This document shows, in pieces, positions 24,389 through 33,050 of a stretch of DNA of 64,000 nucleotides; the stretch's first letter is position 1; each line of letters begins with the position of its first letter. The notes beneath the pieces are model-generated. The model made no database searches and was not told where the DNA came from. It worked only from the letters and a program-made list of their open reading frames with translations. The position numbers were made by a program, and so were the translations under genes. This stretch comes from Actinospineispora spinosispora DSM 44797. GTDB lineage: Bacteria > Actinomycetota > Actinomycetes > Mycobacteriales > Pseudonocardiaceae. The stretch covers positions 324,582 through 388,581 of the forward strand of contig NZ_KE386833.1 of assembly GCF_000429025.1 (NCBI RefSeq). Reading direction: 5' to 3'.

Positions 24389-25561
24389 ATGAGTCGGAAG
24401 CGGACGGCGGTTCTCGCCGTCGCGGTTCTCGCCGGAGCAGTCGCGTTATCGGCATGTGGTGGTGGAGGCGGCGCCAGTGGTGGCGCGGCCGGCGACACCC
24501 TGAAGATCGGATTTCTCGGTGACCTCACCGGTCAGAACTCCGGTCTCGGGATTCCGCCGCGCAACGGCGCGAAGATGGCGTTCGACGAGTACAACGCCAC
24601 GAACCCCCCGAAGAAGATCGAGCTGGTCGAGTACGACAGTCAGGGCACACCCGACCAGGCGGTTCCGCTGATCAACCGGGCCATCACCGAGGACAAGATC
24701 GTCGGGCTGGTCGGTCCGACCTTCTCCGGTGAGTCCAAGGCGGCCGACCCGGTGCTGGAACAGGCCAAGATTCCGAACATCTCGGCGTCCGCGACCAACC
24801 CGGGCCTCGGGCAGAACGGATGGAAGTTCTTCCACCGGGTACTGGCCACCGACGCGTTCCAGGGCCCGGCCGTCGCCGATTTCCTGATCAGGGCGAAAAG
24901 CCCGAAGTCCGCCTTCGTGATCAGCGATGACCAGGAGTACAGCGTCGGTCTCGCGGACGCGGTCTTCGACCAGTTCAAGGCGAAGGGCACGCCGGTCGAC
25001 AGGGACCAGTTCGCCCAGACCGCCTCGGACTACTCGTCGTCGGTCGCCAAGATCAAGGCGGACAACCCGGATGTGATCTTCTTCGGCGGCTACTACGCCC
25101 AGGGCGGCCGGCTGCTCAAGCAGATCCGCGACGCGGGCATCACCGCGACGTTCGTCAGTGCCGACGGCAGCCTGGACGTGGGCCTGATCAATGGTGCCGG
25201 TGCCGCCGCCGCCGAGGGCGCCGTGGTGGCCTGCCCGTGCGCCGTGCCCGGCGCCAGTTCGGTGCAGGGCGCGCTGAAGACGTACTACGAGCACTACAAG
25301 GCCAAGTACGGCATCGACCCCGCCGTGTACTCGACCGAGGGCTACGACGCGGCGACCGCGTTCATCAAGGCGATCCAGGCCGGCAACACCACGCCGGAAA
25401 CGATCAACACCTTCCTCGCCACGCTGAGCTTCCAAGGCGTCGCCAAGCCGATCAAGTTCCAGCCGAACGGCGACGTCGAGGGGGTGGACATCTTCATCCA
25501 CCAGGTGAAGAACGGGAAGCTGGAGCTGTTGGGTCCCTCCACCGAAGCGAAACTAGGCTGA
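24389..25561 (+). CDS. livJ: Branched-chain amino acid type ABC transporter, substrate-binding lipoprotein
   Basis: 390 residues. Signal peptide with lipobox LSAC (Cys at about 23) followed by a glycine-rich spacer, then a periplasmic-binding type I fold of the Leu/Ile/Val-binding family (IGFLGDLTG at about 46, QGTPDQAVPLINRAI, LVGPTFSGES). It delivers ligand to the LivHM permease. AGGAGGCCCAAGG lies before the ATG. The specificity (amino acid, amide or urea) cannot be read from the sequence. A 194-base leader follows the pdtaR terminator. Confidence 0.92.
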   Translation: MSRKRTAVLAVAVLAGAVALSACGGGGGASGGAAGDTLKIGFLGDLTGQNSGLGIPPRNGAKMAFDEYNATNPPKKIELVEYDSQGTPDQAVPLINRAITEDKIVGLVGPTFSGESKAADPVLEQAKIPNISASATNPGLGQNGWKFFHRVLATDAFQGPAVADFLIRAKSPKSAFVISDDQEYSVGLADAVFDQFKAKGTPVDRDQFAQTASDYSSSVAKIKADNPDVIFFGGYYAQGGRLLKQIRDAGITATFVSADGSLDVGLINGAGAAAAEGAVVACPCAVPGASSVQGALKTYYEHYKAKYGIDPAVYSTEGYDAATAFIKAIQAGNTTPETINTFLATLSFQGVAKPIKFQPNGDVEGVDIFIHQVKNGKLELLGPSTEAKLG

Positions 25562-25577
25562 TCGAAGCCGACGGGAG

Positions 25578-25613
25578 CCGGGGAACGGCCGCTGCACGCG
25601 GGCCGTTCCCCGG
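25578..25613. terminator. Intra-operon hairpin between livJ and livH
   Basis: Perfect 13-bp stem CCGGGGAACGGCC / GGCCGTTCCCCGG with a 10-base loop, 17 bases after the livJ stop. Likely a partial terminator or RNA-stabilising stem that allows more binding protein than permease to be made. Confidence 0.75.
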
Positions 25614-25672
25614 TTCGGTTCGGAATTCCCGCACGTCCACCGACGTGCACCGTCCCGGAGGCTAATCGCGCA

Positions 25673-26635
25673 GTGCTCAACGACTTCGTTCTGCAGTTCG
25701 GGCCCAGCACCCTCGGCGGCCTGGTGGTCGGCTCGATCTACGCTCTGGTCGCGCTCGGCTACACCATGGTCTACGGCGTGCTCAGGCTGATCAACTTTGC
25801 CCATTCCGAAATCTTCATGATCGGCACCTTCGCCGCGCTGTTCGTCCTTTCGCTTGTCGGTCTGCCTGGTCCGCTCAGTGGATTCGCGCTGGTCGGCATG
25901 CTGGTCCTGCTGTTCGTGGCGGCGATGGCGTTGTCCGGCGGTAGTGCGGTGCTGCTGGAGGTGCTGGCTTACCGGCCGCTGCGCAAACGCAACGCCCCCC
26001 GGCTGGCCGCGCTCATCTCGGCGATCGGCGCGTCGGTGTTCCTGCAGGAGCTGTTCGCGCTGATCGTCATCCCGGACGTGTTCGGCAAGCCCGGCCGGGT
26101 CGACGCGGCGGTGCCGAGGCTGGTGGACCGCGACGTCGTGTTCACCGTGTTCGGCACGCCGGTCAAGACCGACCAGGTGGTCATCTTCATCTCGGCACTG
26201 GTGATGATGGTCGCGCTGGACCAGCTGGTGGCGCGCACCAAGATCGGGCGGGGCATCCGGGCGACCGCGCAGGATCCCGAGGCCGCGGTCCTGATGGGCG
26301 TCAACATCGACACGATCGTCCGGCTGACCTTCCTGCTCGGTGGCGCCATGGCGGGCGTCGCGGGGGTGCTGTACGCGATGGAGTTCGAGAACGTGGCATA
26401 CAACATCGGGTTCGTGCTCGGCATCAAGGCGTTCACCGCCGCGGTGCTCGGCGGCATCGGCAACATCCGGGGAGCGCTGCTCGGCGGGATCGCACTGGGC
26501 CTGGTCGAGAACTGGGGCGCGATCTTCTTCGGCTCGCAGTGGAAGGACGTGATCGCGTTCGTGATCCTGGTGGTGGTGCTGCTGTTCCGGCCGACCGGCA
26601 TCCTCGGCGAGTCTCTGCAGCGGGCACGCGCATGA
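25673..26635 (+). CDS. livH: Branched-chain amino acid type ABC permease
   Basis: 320 residues, about eight membrane helices. It has GSIYALVALGYTMVYG near the N-terminus and the EAA-like MGVNIDTIVRLTFLLGG segment near 215, both typical of LivH. It forms the membrane channel with LivM. GTG start with GGAG 12 bases upstream. The stop overlaps the livM start by 4 bases (ATGA). Confidence 0.95.
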   Translation: MLNDFVLQFGPSTLGGLVVGSIYALVALGYTMVYGVLRLINFAHSEIFMIGTFAALFVLSLVGLPGPLSGFALVGMLVLLFVAAMALSGGSAVLLEVLAYRPLRKRNAPRLAALISAIGASVFLQELFALIVIPDVFGKPGRVDAAVPRLVDRDVVFTVFGTPVKTDQVVIFISALVMMVALDQLVARTKIGRGIRATAQDPEAAVLMGVNIDTIVRLTFLLGGAMAGVAGVLYAMEFENVAYNIGFVLGIKAFTAAVLGGIGNIRGALLGGIALGLVENWGAIFFGSQWKDVIAFVILVVVLLFRPTGILGESLQRARA

Positions 26636-27756
26636 GCGACAAGAATCCCCGCATCGGCGGTCCGATCACCCGTATCCGGCTCGGGGTCAGCGGTATCTCG
26701 GACCGCTGCCGTGACTGGTGGGCGGGCGCGTCGGGCTGGCAACGGTGGGGGGTCTACGCGCTGCTGCTGGTGTTGGCGGTCATCGCACCGAGCCCGGCGA
26801 TCGGCTCGTTCATGTCGCCGTTCACCGACTGGACGTCGTTGCTGTTCAACCCGATCGGTACCTACATCCTGCTGGCCATCGGCCTCAACATCGTCGTCGG
26901 CCACGCCGGTCTGCTGGACCTGGGGTATGTGGCGTTCTTCGCGATCGGCGCATACTCGCTCGCCTACTTCACGATCAAGCACGGGTTCGCGTTCTGGCCG
27001 ACGGTCGTGATCGGCATGGCGTTCGCCGCCGTCGCGGGTGTCGTGCTCGGCGCGCCGACGCTGCGCCTGCGCGGCGACTATCTGGCGATCGTGACGCTCG
27101 GCTTCGGTGAGATCGTCCGGATCACGGCGACGAATACCAGTGCGATCGGCGGAGCGCGGGGGATGACCTCGATCCCGCATCCGCCGACGATGTTCGGCGT
27201 GGAGTTCCTGCTCGACCCGCTGCCGTACTACTACCTGATGGTGGTCATGATCGTCCTGGCGATCGTGTTCTCGGTCCGGCTCGAACGCAGCAGGGTGGGC
27301 CGCGCCTGGACGGCCATCCGCGAGGACGAGGACGCCGCCGAGCTCATGGGTGTGCCGACCTTCAAGTTCAAGTTGCTCGCGTTCGCGATCGGTGCGCTCA
27401 TCGGCGGGCTGGCCGGGGTGATGTGGTCGGGCAAGGTCATCTTCATCGCGCCGACGAACTTCCCGTTCATCCTGTCCGCGACGATCCTCGCCGCGGTCCT
27501 GCTCGGTGGCTCGGGCAACCTGCCCGGCGTGATAGTGGGCGCCTTCCTGATCGCCTGGCTCCCGGAGCGGTTCCGAGGCTTCGCCGACTACCGGATCCTG
27601 ATCTTCGGAGCCGCGCTGGTGATCATGATGGTGCTGCGGCCACAGGGCCTGCTGCCGTCGCGGCGGCGCAGTGCGGAGCTGGCTGATCCCTCCTCGGGCG
27701 CGGCACTCGGGGCGGAAGTGGCCGACGCCGACGTGAAGCCGGTGGAGGCGAAGTGA
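26632..27756 (+). CDS. livM: Branched-chain amino acid type ABC permease
   Basis: 374 residues. After a 40-residue basic cytoplasmic head come about nine membrane helices with the LivM motifs LNIVVGHAGLLDLGYVAF and GLAGVMW. ATG 26632 sits inside the livH stop (ATGA), which fixes the start; the longer frame into livH is an artefact. The C-terminal 35 residues are hydrophilic. The stop overlaps livG (GTGA). Confidence 0.95.
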   Translation: MSDKNPRIGGPITRIRLGVSGISDRCRDWWAGASGWQRWGVYALLLVLAVIAPSPAIGSFMSPFTDWTSLLFNPIGTYILLAIGLNIVVGHAGLLDLGYVAFFAIGAYSLAYFTIKHGFAFWPTVVIGMAFAAVAGVVLGAPTLRLRGDYLAIVTLGFGEIVRITATNTSAIGGARGMTSIPHPPTMFGVEFLLDPLPYYYLMVVMIVLAIVFSVRLERSRVGRAWTAIREDEDAAELMGVPTFKFKLLAFAIGALIGGLAGVMWSGKVIFIAPTNFPFILSATILAAVLLGGSGNLPGVIVGAFLIAWLPERFRGFADYRILIFGAALVIMMVLRPQGLLPSRRRSAELADPSSGAALGAEVADADVKPVEAK

Positions 27757-28526
27757 ACCCCGTGCTCGAACTGAACGGCGTCACCATGCGGTTCGGTGGC
27801 GTCGTGGCGCTGCGCGAGCTGAACCTCAGCGTTCCCGAAGGGCGGATCGCCGCGCTCATCGGACCCAACGGAGCAGGCAAGACGACCGTGTTCAACGTGG
27901 TGACCGGAGTGTTCCGGCCCACGGAGGGCAGCGTGCGTTTCCACGGCCAGCGGATCGACGGCATGCAGCGGTTCAAGATCACCAAGGCTGGGGTCGCGCG
28001 GACGTTCCAGAACATCCGGCTGTTCGGCAACATGTCGGCACTGGAGAACGTCATGGTCGGCGCCGACGCCCATCACCGCACCGGAGCGATCAGTGCCGCG
28101 CTCGGGCTGCCGTGGCATCGGCAGGAGGAACGCGAGGGCCGGGAGAAGGCAGCCGAGCTGCTCGACTTCGTCGGCATCTCCGCGCGCTCGGACGAGACCG
28201 CGAGCAACCTGCCCTACGGCGACCAGCGCAAGCTGGAGATCGCCAGAGCGCTCGCCACCGGGCCGAGGGTCCTGCTGCTCGACGAGCCGGCGGCGGGCAT
28301 GAACCCGGCGGAGAAACGATCGCTGCAGGCGCTGATCCGGCGGATCCGGGATTCCGGTCCCTCGGTGCTGCTGATCGAGCACGACATGGGGCTGGTGATG
28401 GACATCAGCGACCACATCACGGTCCTCGACTTCGGCCAGAAGATCGCCGAGGGGCTGCCGCGCGACGTGCGGTCCGACCCGAGAGTCATCGAGGCATACC
28501 TGGGGGCTCCAGCAGATGCTTCTTGA
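27753..28526 (+). CDS. livG: Branched-chain amino acid type ABC transporter ATPase
   Basis: 257 residues. Walker A GPNGAGKTT (about 36), the family-specific GVARTFQNIRLFGNMSALEN, a signature-like NLPYGDQRKLEIARAL in place of LSGGQ (usual in LivG), Walker B LLLDEPAAGMNP and switch His in LIEHDMG. It hydrolyses ATP on the cytoplasmic face together with LivF. GTG start overlapping livM. Confidence 0.96.
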   Translation: MNPVLELNGVTMRFGGVVALRELNLSVPEGRIAALIGPNGAGKTTVFNVVTGVFRPTEGSVRFHGQRIDGMQRFKITKAGVARTFQNIRLFGNMSALENVMVGADAHHRTGAISAALGLPWHRQEEREGREKAAELLDFVGISARSDETASNLPYGDQRKLEIARALATGPRVLLLDEPAAGMNPAEKRSLQALIRRIRDSGPSVLLIEHDMGLVMDISDHITVLDFGQKIAEGLPRDVRSDPRVIEAYLGAPADAS

Positions 28527-29274
28527 CGTACACGACATCGAGGTCTTCTACGGGAAGATCGCCGCGCTCAAGGGCATCAGCCTGCAGGTCGACGAGGGTG
28601 AGATCGTCGCGTTGATCGGCGCGAACGGCGCGGGCAAGACGACGACCCTGAAGACGATCTCCGGTCTGCGTCCGCTGACCGCCGGCAAGATCCTGTTCGA
28701 GGGATCGGACATCAGTCGAATGCCGGGACACAAGCGGGTCGTCGCGGGGATCGGGCACGCGCCGGAGGGGCGGGGCATCTTCCCGGGCATGACGGTGCAG
28801 GAGAACCTGCTGATGGGCAGCTACGCCCGCAAGGGACGGCAGGCCGACAGCGAGCTCGACGAGGTCTACGAGCTGTTCCCCCGGCTGGCGGAGCGCAAGT
28901 CCCAGTTCGGCGGCACGATGTCCGGCGGCGAGCAGCAGATGCTGGCGATCGGCCGTGCGCTGATGGCGAAGCCCAAGGTTCTGCTGCTGGACGAGCCGTC
29001 GATGGGGCTCGCCCCGATCCTGGTCGCCCAGATCTTCTCGATCATCACCGAGATCAACCGGCGGGGAACGACCGTGCTGCTGGTCGAGCAGAACGCCACG
29101 CAGGCGTTGCAGCTGGCCGACCGCGCGTACGTACTGGAGACCGGCACGGTCGTCAAGACGGCGGCGGCCCGCGATCTGCTGACCGACCCGCAGGTCCAGG
29201 CCGCGTACCTGGGCGGAGACCTGGACACCGCGGCCGTGGCCGAGAGCTCCGGCGAGGGCGAGCCGACCGCGTAG
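28516..29274 (+). CDS. livF: Branched-chain amino acid type ABC transporter ATPase
   Basis: 252 residues. Walker A GANGAGKTT (about 36), ABC signature MSGGEQQMLAIGRALM, Walker B LLLDEPSMGLAP and a LVEQN switch, as in LivF (Gln-Asn in place of His). ATG 28516 overlaps the end of livG by 11 bases. Last gene of the liv operon; convergent with the VOC protein gene. Confidence 0.96.
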   Translation: MLLDVHDIEVFYGKIAALKGISLQVDEGEIVALIGANGAGKTTTLKTISGLRPLTAGKILFEGSDISRMPGHKRVVAGIGHAPEGRGIFPGMTVQENLLMGSYARKGRQADSELDEVYELFPRLAERKSQFGGTMSGGEQQMLAIGRALMAKPKVLLLDEPSMGLAPILVAQIFSIITEINRRGTTVLLVEQNATQALQLADRAYVLETGTVVKTAAARDLLTDPQVQAAYLGGDLDTAAVAESSGEGEPTA

Positions 29275-29301
29275 CAGCGGCCGGCTCGCGCCCGCTGAGG
29301 A

Positions 29302-29709
29302 TCAGTTCACCTGCGCCTCGGCGGGCGAGCCGGCGCCCTGCCAGTCCACCAGCTGGACGATGACGCCGTTCGGGTCGCGCACCTGGAACGCACGCTCGCC
29401 CCATTCCTCCTCGGTCAGCGGCATCGTGATCGTCACCTGCTCCGAGGTGAGCCTGGCCAGCTCTCCTTCCAGATCGTCGACGGTGAAGGCGAGGATCAAG
29501 CCCTGTGCGCGGTCGTCGCGCTGGTCGTCGGGCAGGGTGGCCAGGCCACGACGCAGGAAGATCACGTTCATGCCGATGTCCTCCCTCGTCAGTGATGCGA
29601 ACCCGTCGGCGGCCATCTCCGTGGTGAACCCGAAGTGGTCGGCCAGGAAGGTGGCCGACGCCTCCGGGTCGTCGACATTGAGGGACACGGCGGACGCACT
29701 GATACGCAT
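29302..29709 (-). CDS. VOC (glyoxalase/dioxygenase fold) protein
   Basis: 135 residues, two beta-alpha-beta-beta-beta modules. Motifs LNVDDPEASATFLADHFGF at the N-terminus and VRDPNGVIVQLVDW at the end are typical of this superfamily; the second has no final Glu metal ligand in its usual place. ATG 29709 has CCAGGAGG upstream. It is divergent from a TetR gene that probably represses it. The substrate (often a toxic small molecule or antibiotic) is unknown. Confidence 0.85.
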   Translation of the reverse strand: MRISASAVSLNVDDPEASATFLADHFGFTTEMAADGFASLTREDIGMNVIFLRRGLATLPDDQRDDRAQGLILAFTVDDLEGELARLTSEQVTITMPLTEEEWGERAFQVRDPNGVIVQLVDWQGAGSPAEAQVN

Positions 29710-29748
29710 GCAAGCCTCCTGGGTGATGGCAATCTAAACGCCGTACGA

Positions 29749-29775
29749 TGTACAACGTACACGGTACAACGTTTT
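29749..29775. promoter_or_regulatory. TetR operator candidate between VOC and TetR genes
   Basis: TGTACAACGTACA at 29749-29761 is a palindrome with 5-bp arms around AAC; GGTACAACGTTTTT follows at once, repeating GTACAACGT. The sites lie in the shared promoter gap of the two divergent genes, just before the TetR start. The GTAC-n3-GTAC layout fits known operators of TetR proteins of this C-terminal class. Confidence 0.65.
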
Positions 29776-29793
29776 TCGACGAGGAGAGTTCCC

Positions 29794-30552
29794 GTGCATT
29801 CCGAGCACACCGGAGCCGGTGACCCGGTCCGCACCCTGCAGCTGTTGTGGCGCCAGCCCGACCCGGAGCCACGCCGGGGCCCTCGGCGAGGTCTGAGCAT
29901 CGACGCCGTGATCACGTCGGCGATCGAGCTGGCGGGGGAGACGGGTCTGGCGGCGATCACCATCCGGCGGGTCGCCACAGGGCTCGGCGTGGCGCCGATG
30001 ACGCTCTACACCTACGTCCCCGGGAAAGCCGAGCTGCTCGACCTCATGCTGGACGCGGTGTTCGCCGACCTGCCGCTGCTGGACACATCGGGGCGGCACT
30101 GGCGAGACCGGCTGACGGCCGTGGCCGAGGAGAACCGGGCGCTGTACACGAGGCATCCGTGGGCGGCGGAGATCTCACTCGCCCGACCACCCCTGGGGCC
30201 CGGCCAGTTGGCGAAGTACGAGCACGAGCTTGCGGCGTTCGACGGTCTGGGTCTGGACGACGTGACGGTCGACGCCGCACTGACCCACCTGCTGAGCTTC
30301 GTGCGGACCTGCGCTCTGCAGGAGCAGGAGGCAGCGGCGATGCGGCCCGAGGGCGCCGCGGACGACACCGAGTGGTGGGAGAAATCGGCCCCGTTGCTGG
30401 AGAAGGTGCTCGACCCGGCGCGTTACCCCCGTGCGGTACGCATCGGCCAGGCGGCGGGTGAGGCGCACGGCGCCGCCTACAACCCCACCCACGCCTTCAC
30501 CTTCGGCCTGACCCTCCTCCTGGACGGCCTGACCACTCAACTCCCGACCTGA
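29794..30552 (+). CDS. TetR-family regulator (TetR_C_1 type)
   Basis: 252 residues. The helix-turn-helix lies at about 28-75 (LAAITIRRVATGLGVAPMTLYTYVPGK) after a 25-residue basic head. The C-terminal domain resembles the TetR_C_1 group of drug-responsive repressors. GTG 29794 has GAGGAGAG just upstream; the longer frame from 29635 would cross the operator and the divergent gene. Likely represses itself and the VOC gene. Confidence 0.88.
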   Translation: MHSEHTGAGDPVRTLQLLWRQPDPEPRRGPRRGLSIDAVITSAIELAGETGLAAITIRRVATGLGVAPMTLYTYVPGKAELLDLMLDAVFADLPLLDTSGRHWRDRLTAVAEENRALYTRHPWAAEISLARPPLGPGQLAKYEHELAAFDGLGLDDVTVDAALTHLLSFVRTCALQEQEAAAMRPEGAADDTEWWEKSAPLLEKVLDPARYPRAVRIGQAAGEAHGAAYNPTHAFTFGLTLLLDGLTTQLPT

Positions 30553-30604
30553 CCCGCACACACATCACCCCACCCAAACTCCACCCCACCCACCCCCGAC
30601 CCTC
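30553..30604 (+). promoter_or_regulatory. C-rich, G-poor tract (Rho utilisation-like)
   Basis: About 50 bases after the TetR stop consist almost only of C and A on the plus strand with very few G, which is striking in this genome. The long palindrome at 30605 follows directly. C-rich, G-poor, unstructured RNA is what Rho binds, so this may be a rut site for the TetR transcript. Confidence 0.4.
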
Positions 30605-30659
30605 TGGCACGAATGTGGCTTTAGGGACGTTCAACGTCCCTAAAGCCACATTCGTGCCA
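30605..30659. repeat. 55-bp perfect palindrome, copy 1 of a two-copy family
   Basis: Two 27-base arms pair without a mismatch around a single C at 30632. The core GGCTTTAGGGACGTT is the part shared with the second copy at 59027-59075. It lies between convergent genes (TetR and the response regulator) and could end transcription from both sides. Confidence 0.9.
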
Positions 30660-30687
30660 CGTCGGCGGGGTGCTGAGCGGTGGGGTG

Positions 30688-31350
30688 TCAGGACCAGCCT
30701 GGGCGTACCAGGCCGGTTTCGTAGGCCAGCACCACCAGTTGGGCTCTGTCGCGGGCGGCCAGCTTGATCATCGCGCGGCTCACGTGGGTCTTCGCCGTCG
30801 CGGGGCTCACCACCAGCCTGGCCGCGATCTCGTCGTTGGACAGGCCTTCGGCGACCAGCGCGACGATCTCCCTCTCCCTGGTGGTGAGCAGATCGAGCTC
30901 GCGCATCGAGCGCACGGGTCTGGTGTGACGGGCGAACTCGACGATCAACCGTCGGGTCACACCGGGGGAGAGCAGCGCCGCGCCCTCGGCGACCACCCGG
31001 ACCGCGCGCAACAGCTCGACCGGCTCCGTGTCCTTAACCAGGAAACCGCTCGCGCCGATCCGGACCGCCTCGAAGACGTACTCGTCCTCGTCGAACGTGG
31101 TCAGGATGAGCACCCGGGTCGCGGCGAGTGCCGGGTCGGCGGCGATCCGCCGGGTCGCCTCCAGCCCGTCGGTCCCGGGCATCCGGATGTCCATCAGCAC
31201 GACGTCGGGGCGCTTCGCGGTGGCGATGCGGATCGCTTCGGCACCGTCGCCCGCCTCGCCGACGACGGTGATGTCGGGCTGCGCGTCCAGCAGGGCTCGA
31301 AAACCCGCTCTGACCAGCGCCTGGTCGTCGGCAAGCAGGACCTCGATCAC
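30688..31350 (-). CDS. NarL/LuxR-family response regulator
   Basis: 220 residues. Receiver domain with acidic LLADDQ, phospho-Asp in VVLMDIRMPGTDG (about 54), Thr in LILTTFDED and Lys in VKDTEP. LuxR helix-turn-helix at about 150-205 (LTTREREIVALVAEGLSNDEIA). GTG start overlaps the stop of the kinase gene by 4 bases, so the two are co-translated and form a two-component pair. Confidence 0.94.
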   Translation of the reverse strand: MIEVLLADDQALVRAGFRALLDAQPDITVVGEAGDGAEAIRIATAKRPDVVLMDIRMPGTDGLEATRRIAADPALAATRVLILTTFDEDEYVFEAVRIGASGFLVKDTEPVELLRAVRVVAEGAALLSPGVTRRLIVEFARHTRPVRSMRELDLLTTREREIVALVAEGLSNDEIAARLVVSPATAKTHVSRAMIKLAARDRAQLVVLAYETGLVRPGWS

Positions 31351-32528
31351 TGGCGGGCACCTTCTTCGGTCGTCGGAGCGGGAAGCTCGGCGTCCACCCG
31401 GAAACCACCCTCCGGCCGAGGGCCCGCGGCGACCGTGCCACCCAGCGCGAGCGCGCGCTCACGCATACCGGCCAGACCGTTCCCACCGCTCAGATCGGCT
31501 GGTGCCGTCGCGGTGCCGTCGTCGTCGACCCGCAGACTCACCGAGCCGGGTCGATAGTGCACCCGTACCGTGGCGGTCGCGGCTCCGGCGTGGCGGTGCA
31601 CGTTGGTCAGGGCTTCCTGCACGATGCGGAATGCGGCGGTGTCGACGGCGGCCGGGAGCGGCCGCGGCGTGCCGAGGCGATCGAGGATCACCGGTTGGCC
31701 GCCCGTACGTACCCGCTCGACCAGGTCGTCCAGGTTCCCGAGGCCCGCGACCGGCGACCGGGGCAGCTCCTCGTCGACCCTGCGCAGCACACCCAGCATG
31801 CTGCGCAGCTCCACCAGCACCTCCTTGCTCGACGCCTTGATCGCGGTCAGCGCCTCTTTGGCGAGGCCCGGTTGCTCGTCCAGGAGGTGCAGCGCGGTGC
31901 CTGCCTGGACGTTGATCAGCGAGACGTGGTGGGCGAGGACGTCGTGCAGGTCACGTGCAATGCGCAGGCGTTCCTCCGTGGCGATCCGCTCCGCGCTGTC
32001 GGCTCGGGCCTGCTTCTCCCGATCGATGCGTTCCCAGCGGTTCCGGACGAGCTCGCCGACCGACAGCAGCACCAGCAGCCAGGCCGCCGCGCCGGACAGC
32101 ACCCACCAGCCCGGTGGCCCGATGCGCAGCCATGCGACGGCGACGAAGCATGGGTAGGCGATCGCGGTGGTGATCCACGCGCCCACCCTCTCCCCATGGA
32201 TGACCGCGCTGAGCAGCGCGAACACGAAGGCGACGATGATCGGACCGAACGGGTACCCCATCGCGAGGTAGCCGACCAGTGCGACCACGGTGACGGCCAG
32301 CGCGGAGATCGGGAACCGGTACCGCAGCAGCAGCGCCGCGGGGCCGGCGAGCAGCAGCAGCACCGCGAGCACGTCCAGCGGGCGCGCGGCCGGCTGTCTG
32401 GTCGCGGCGGCGAAGCAGCCGAAGACCTGGACCAGTGCGGCGAACAGCGCGAACGCGACCAGTCGAGGCCCTGCGGCGGGGCGTTGCACGGACCAGACGG
32501 TAGCCGGTCGCCGGCTCGCCCACGTCAC
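31347..32528 (-). CDS. Two-component sensor histidine kinase (HisKA_3 type)
   Basis: 393 residues. Four to five membrane helices (about 20-160), no large extracellular sensor, then a HisKA_3 dimerisation helix with phospho-acceptor His in RDLHDVLAHHV (about 193) and a HATPase domain (EALTNVHRHA; GNGLAGMRER). Partner of the overlapping response regulator. The signal is unknown; the compact membrane domain suggests sensing within the membrane. Start GTG 32528 or GTG 32489; neither has a clear ribosome binding site. Confidence 0.92.
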   Translation of the reverse strand: MTWASRRPATVWSVQRPAAGPRLVAFALFAALVQVFGCFAAATRQPAARPLDVLAVLLLLAGPAALLLRYRFPISALAVTVVALVGYLAMGYPFGPIIVAFVFALLSAVIHGERVGAWITTAIAYPCFVAVAWLRIGPPGWWVLSGAAAWLLVLLSVGELVRNRWERIDREKQARADSAERIATEERLRIARDLHDVLAHHVSLINVQAGTALHLLDEQPGLAKEALTAIKASSKEVLVELRSMLGVLRRVDEELPRSPVAGLGNLDDLVERVRTGGQPVILDRLGTPRPLPAAVDTAAFRIVQEALTNVHRHAGAATATVRVHYRPGSVSLRVDDDGTATAPADLSGGNGLAGMRERALALGGTVAAGPRPEGGFRVDAELPAPTTEEGARQ

Positions 32529-32632
32529 ACCCGGGAGTACGACGCGGCTACTCCGCGGGGCGTAGTGGGCGCCGGTGAGATGTAGCCGCGGCGCCGACGC
32601 CGCGCAGGCCTCGGGCGGACAGCATTGGCGGC

Positions 32633-33049
32633 ATGGACGACCCCGTGAGCATCGTGACCAGCATCAGAGCGTCGGACGCGGAGCGTGAGGAGACCGCGAG
32701 CGTGATCCGTGCCGCCGCGTCGGAAGGCCGGCTGACCATGGCCGAGCTGGAGGAGCGTCTCGAATCGGTGTACGAGGCACGGATGCGCCACGAACTCCCG
32801 CCGCTGGTCGCGGACCTGCCGTCAGCACAGCGGCCGCCCGACGGGCCACCAGGGAACGGTCCCGGCGTGGGCGCCCGGATCGGGCTCGCCGTCCACGCGC
32901 TGCTCGTGGTCGCGTTTGCGGCCGCCATGATCGGCCGCTGGGTGATGACCGGCATGCCGTTCTTCTTCTGGCCGGTCTTCCCGATCTTCTGGGCGCTGGT
33001 GACGCTCGCCGTCCACGCCAGGATTCGTGGCGTGTTCCCGTCCGGCTGA
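32633..33049 (+). CDS. DUF1707 membrane protein
   Basis: 138 residues. The N-terminal 60 residues (IRASDAEREETASVIRAA, then GRLTMAELEERLESVYEA) are the DUF1707 domain, common in actinobacteria next to two-component genes. Two hydrophobic segments follow (about 84-103 and 106-126). Divergent from the histidine kinase. Function unknown. Confidence 0.85.
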   Translation: MDDPVSIVTSIRASDAEREETASVIRAAASEGRLTMAELEERLESVYEARMRHELPPLVADLPSAQRPPDGPPGNGPGVGARIGLAVHALLVVAFAAAMIGRWVMTGMPFFFWPVFPIFWALVTLAVHARIRGVFPSG

Positions 33050-33050
33050 C

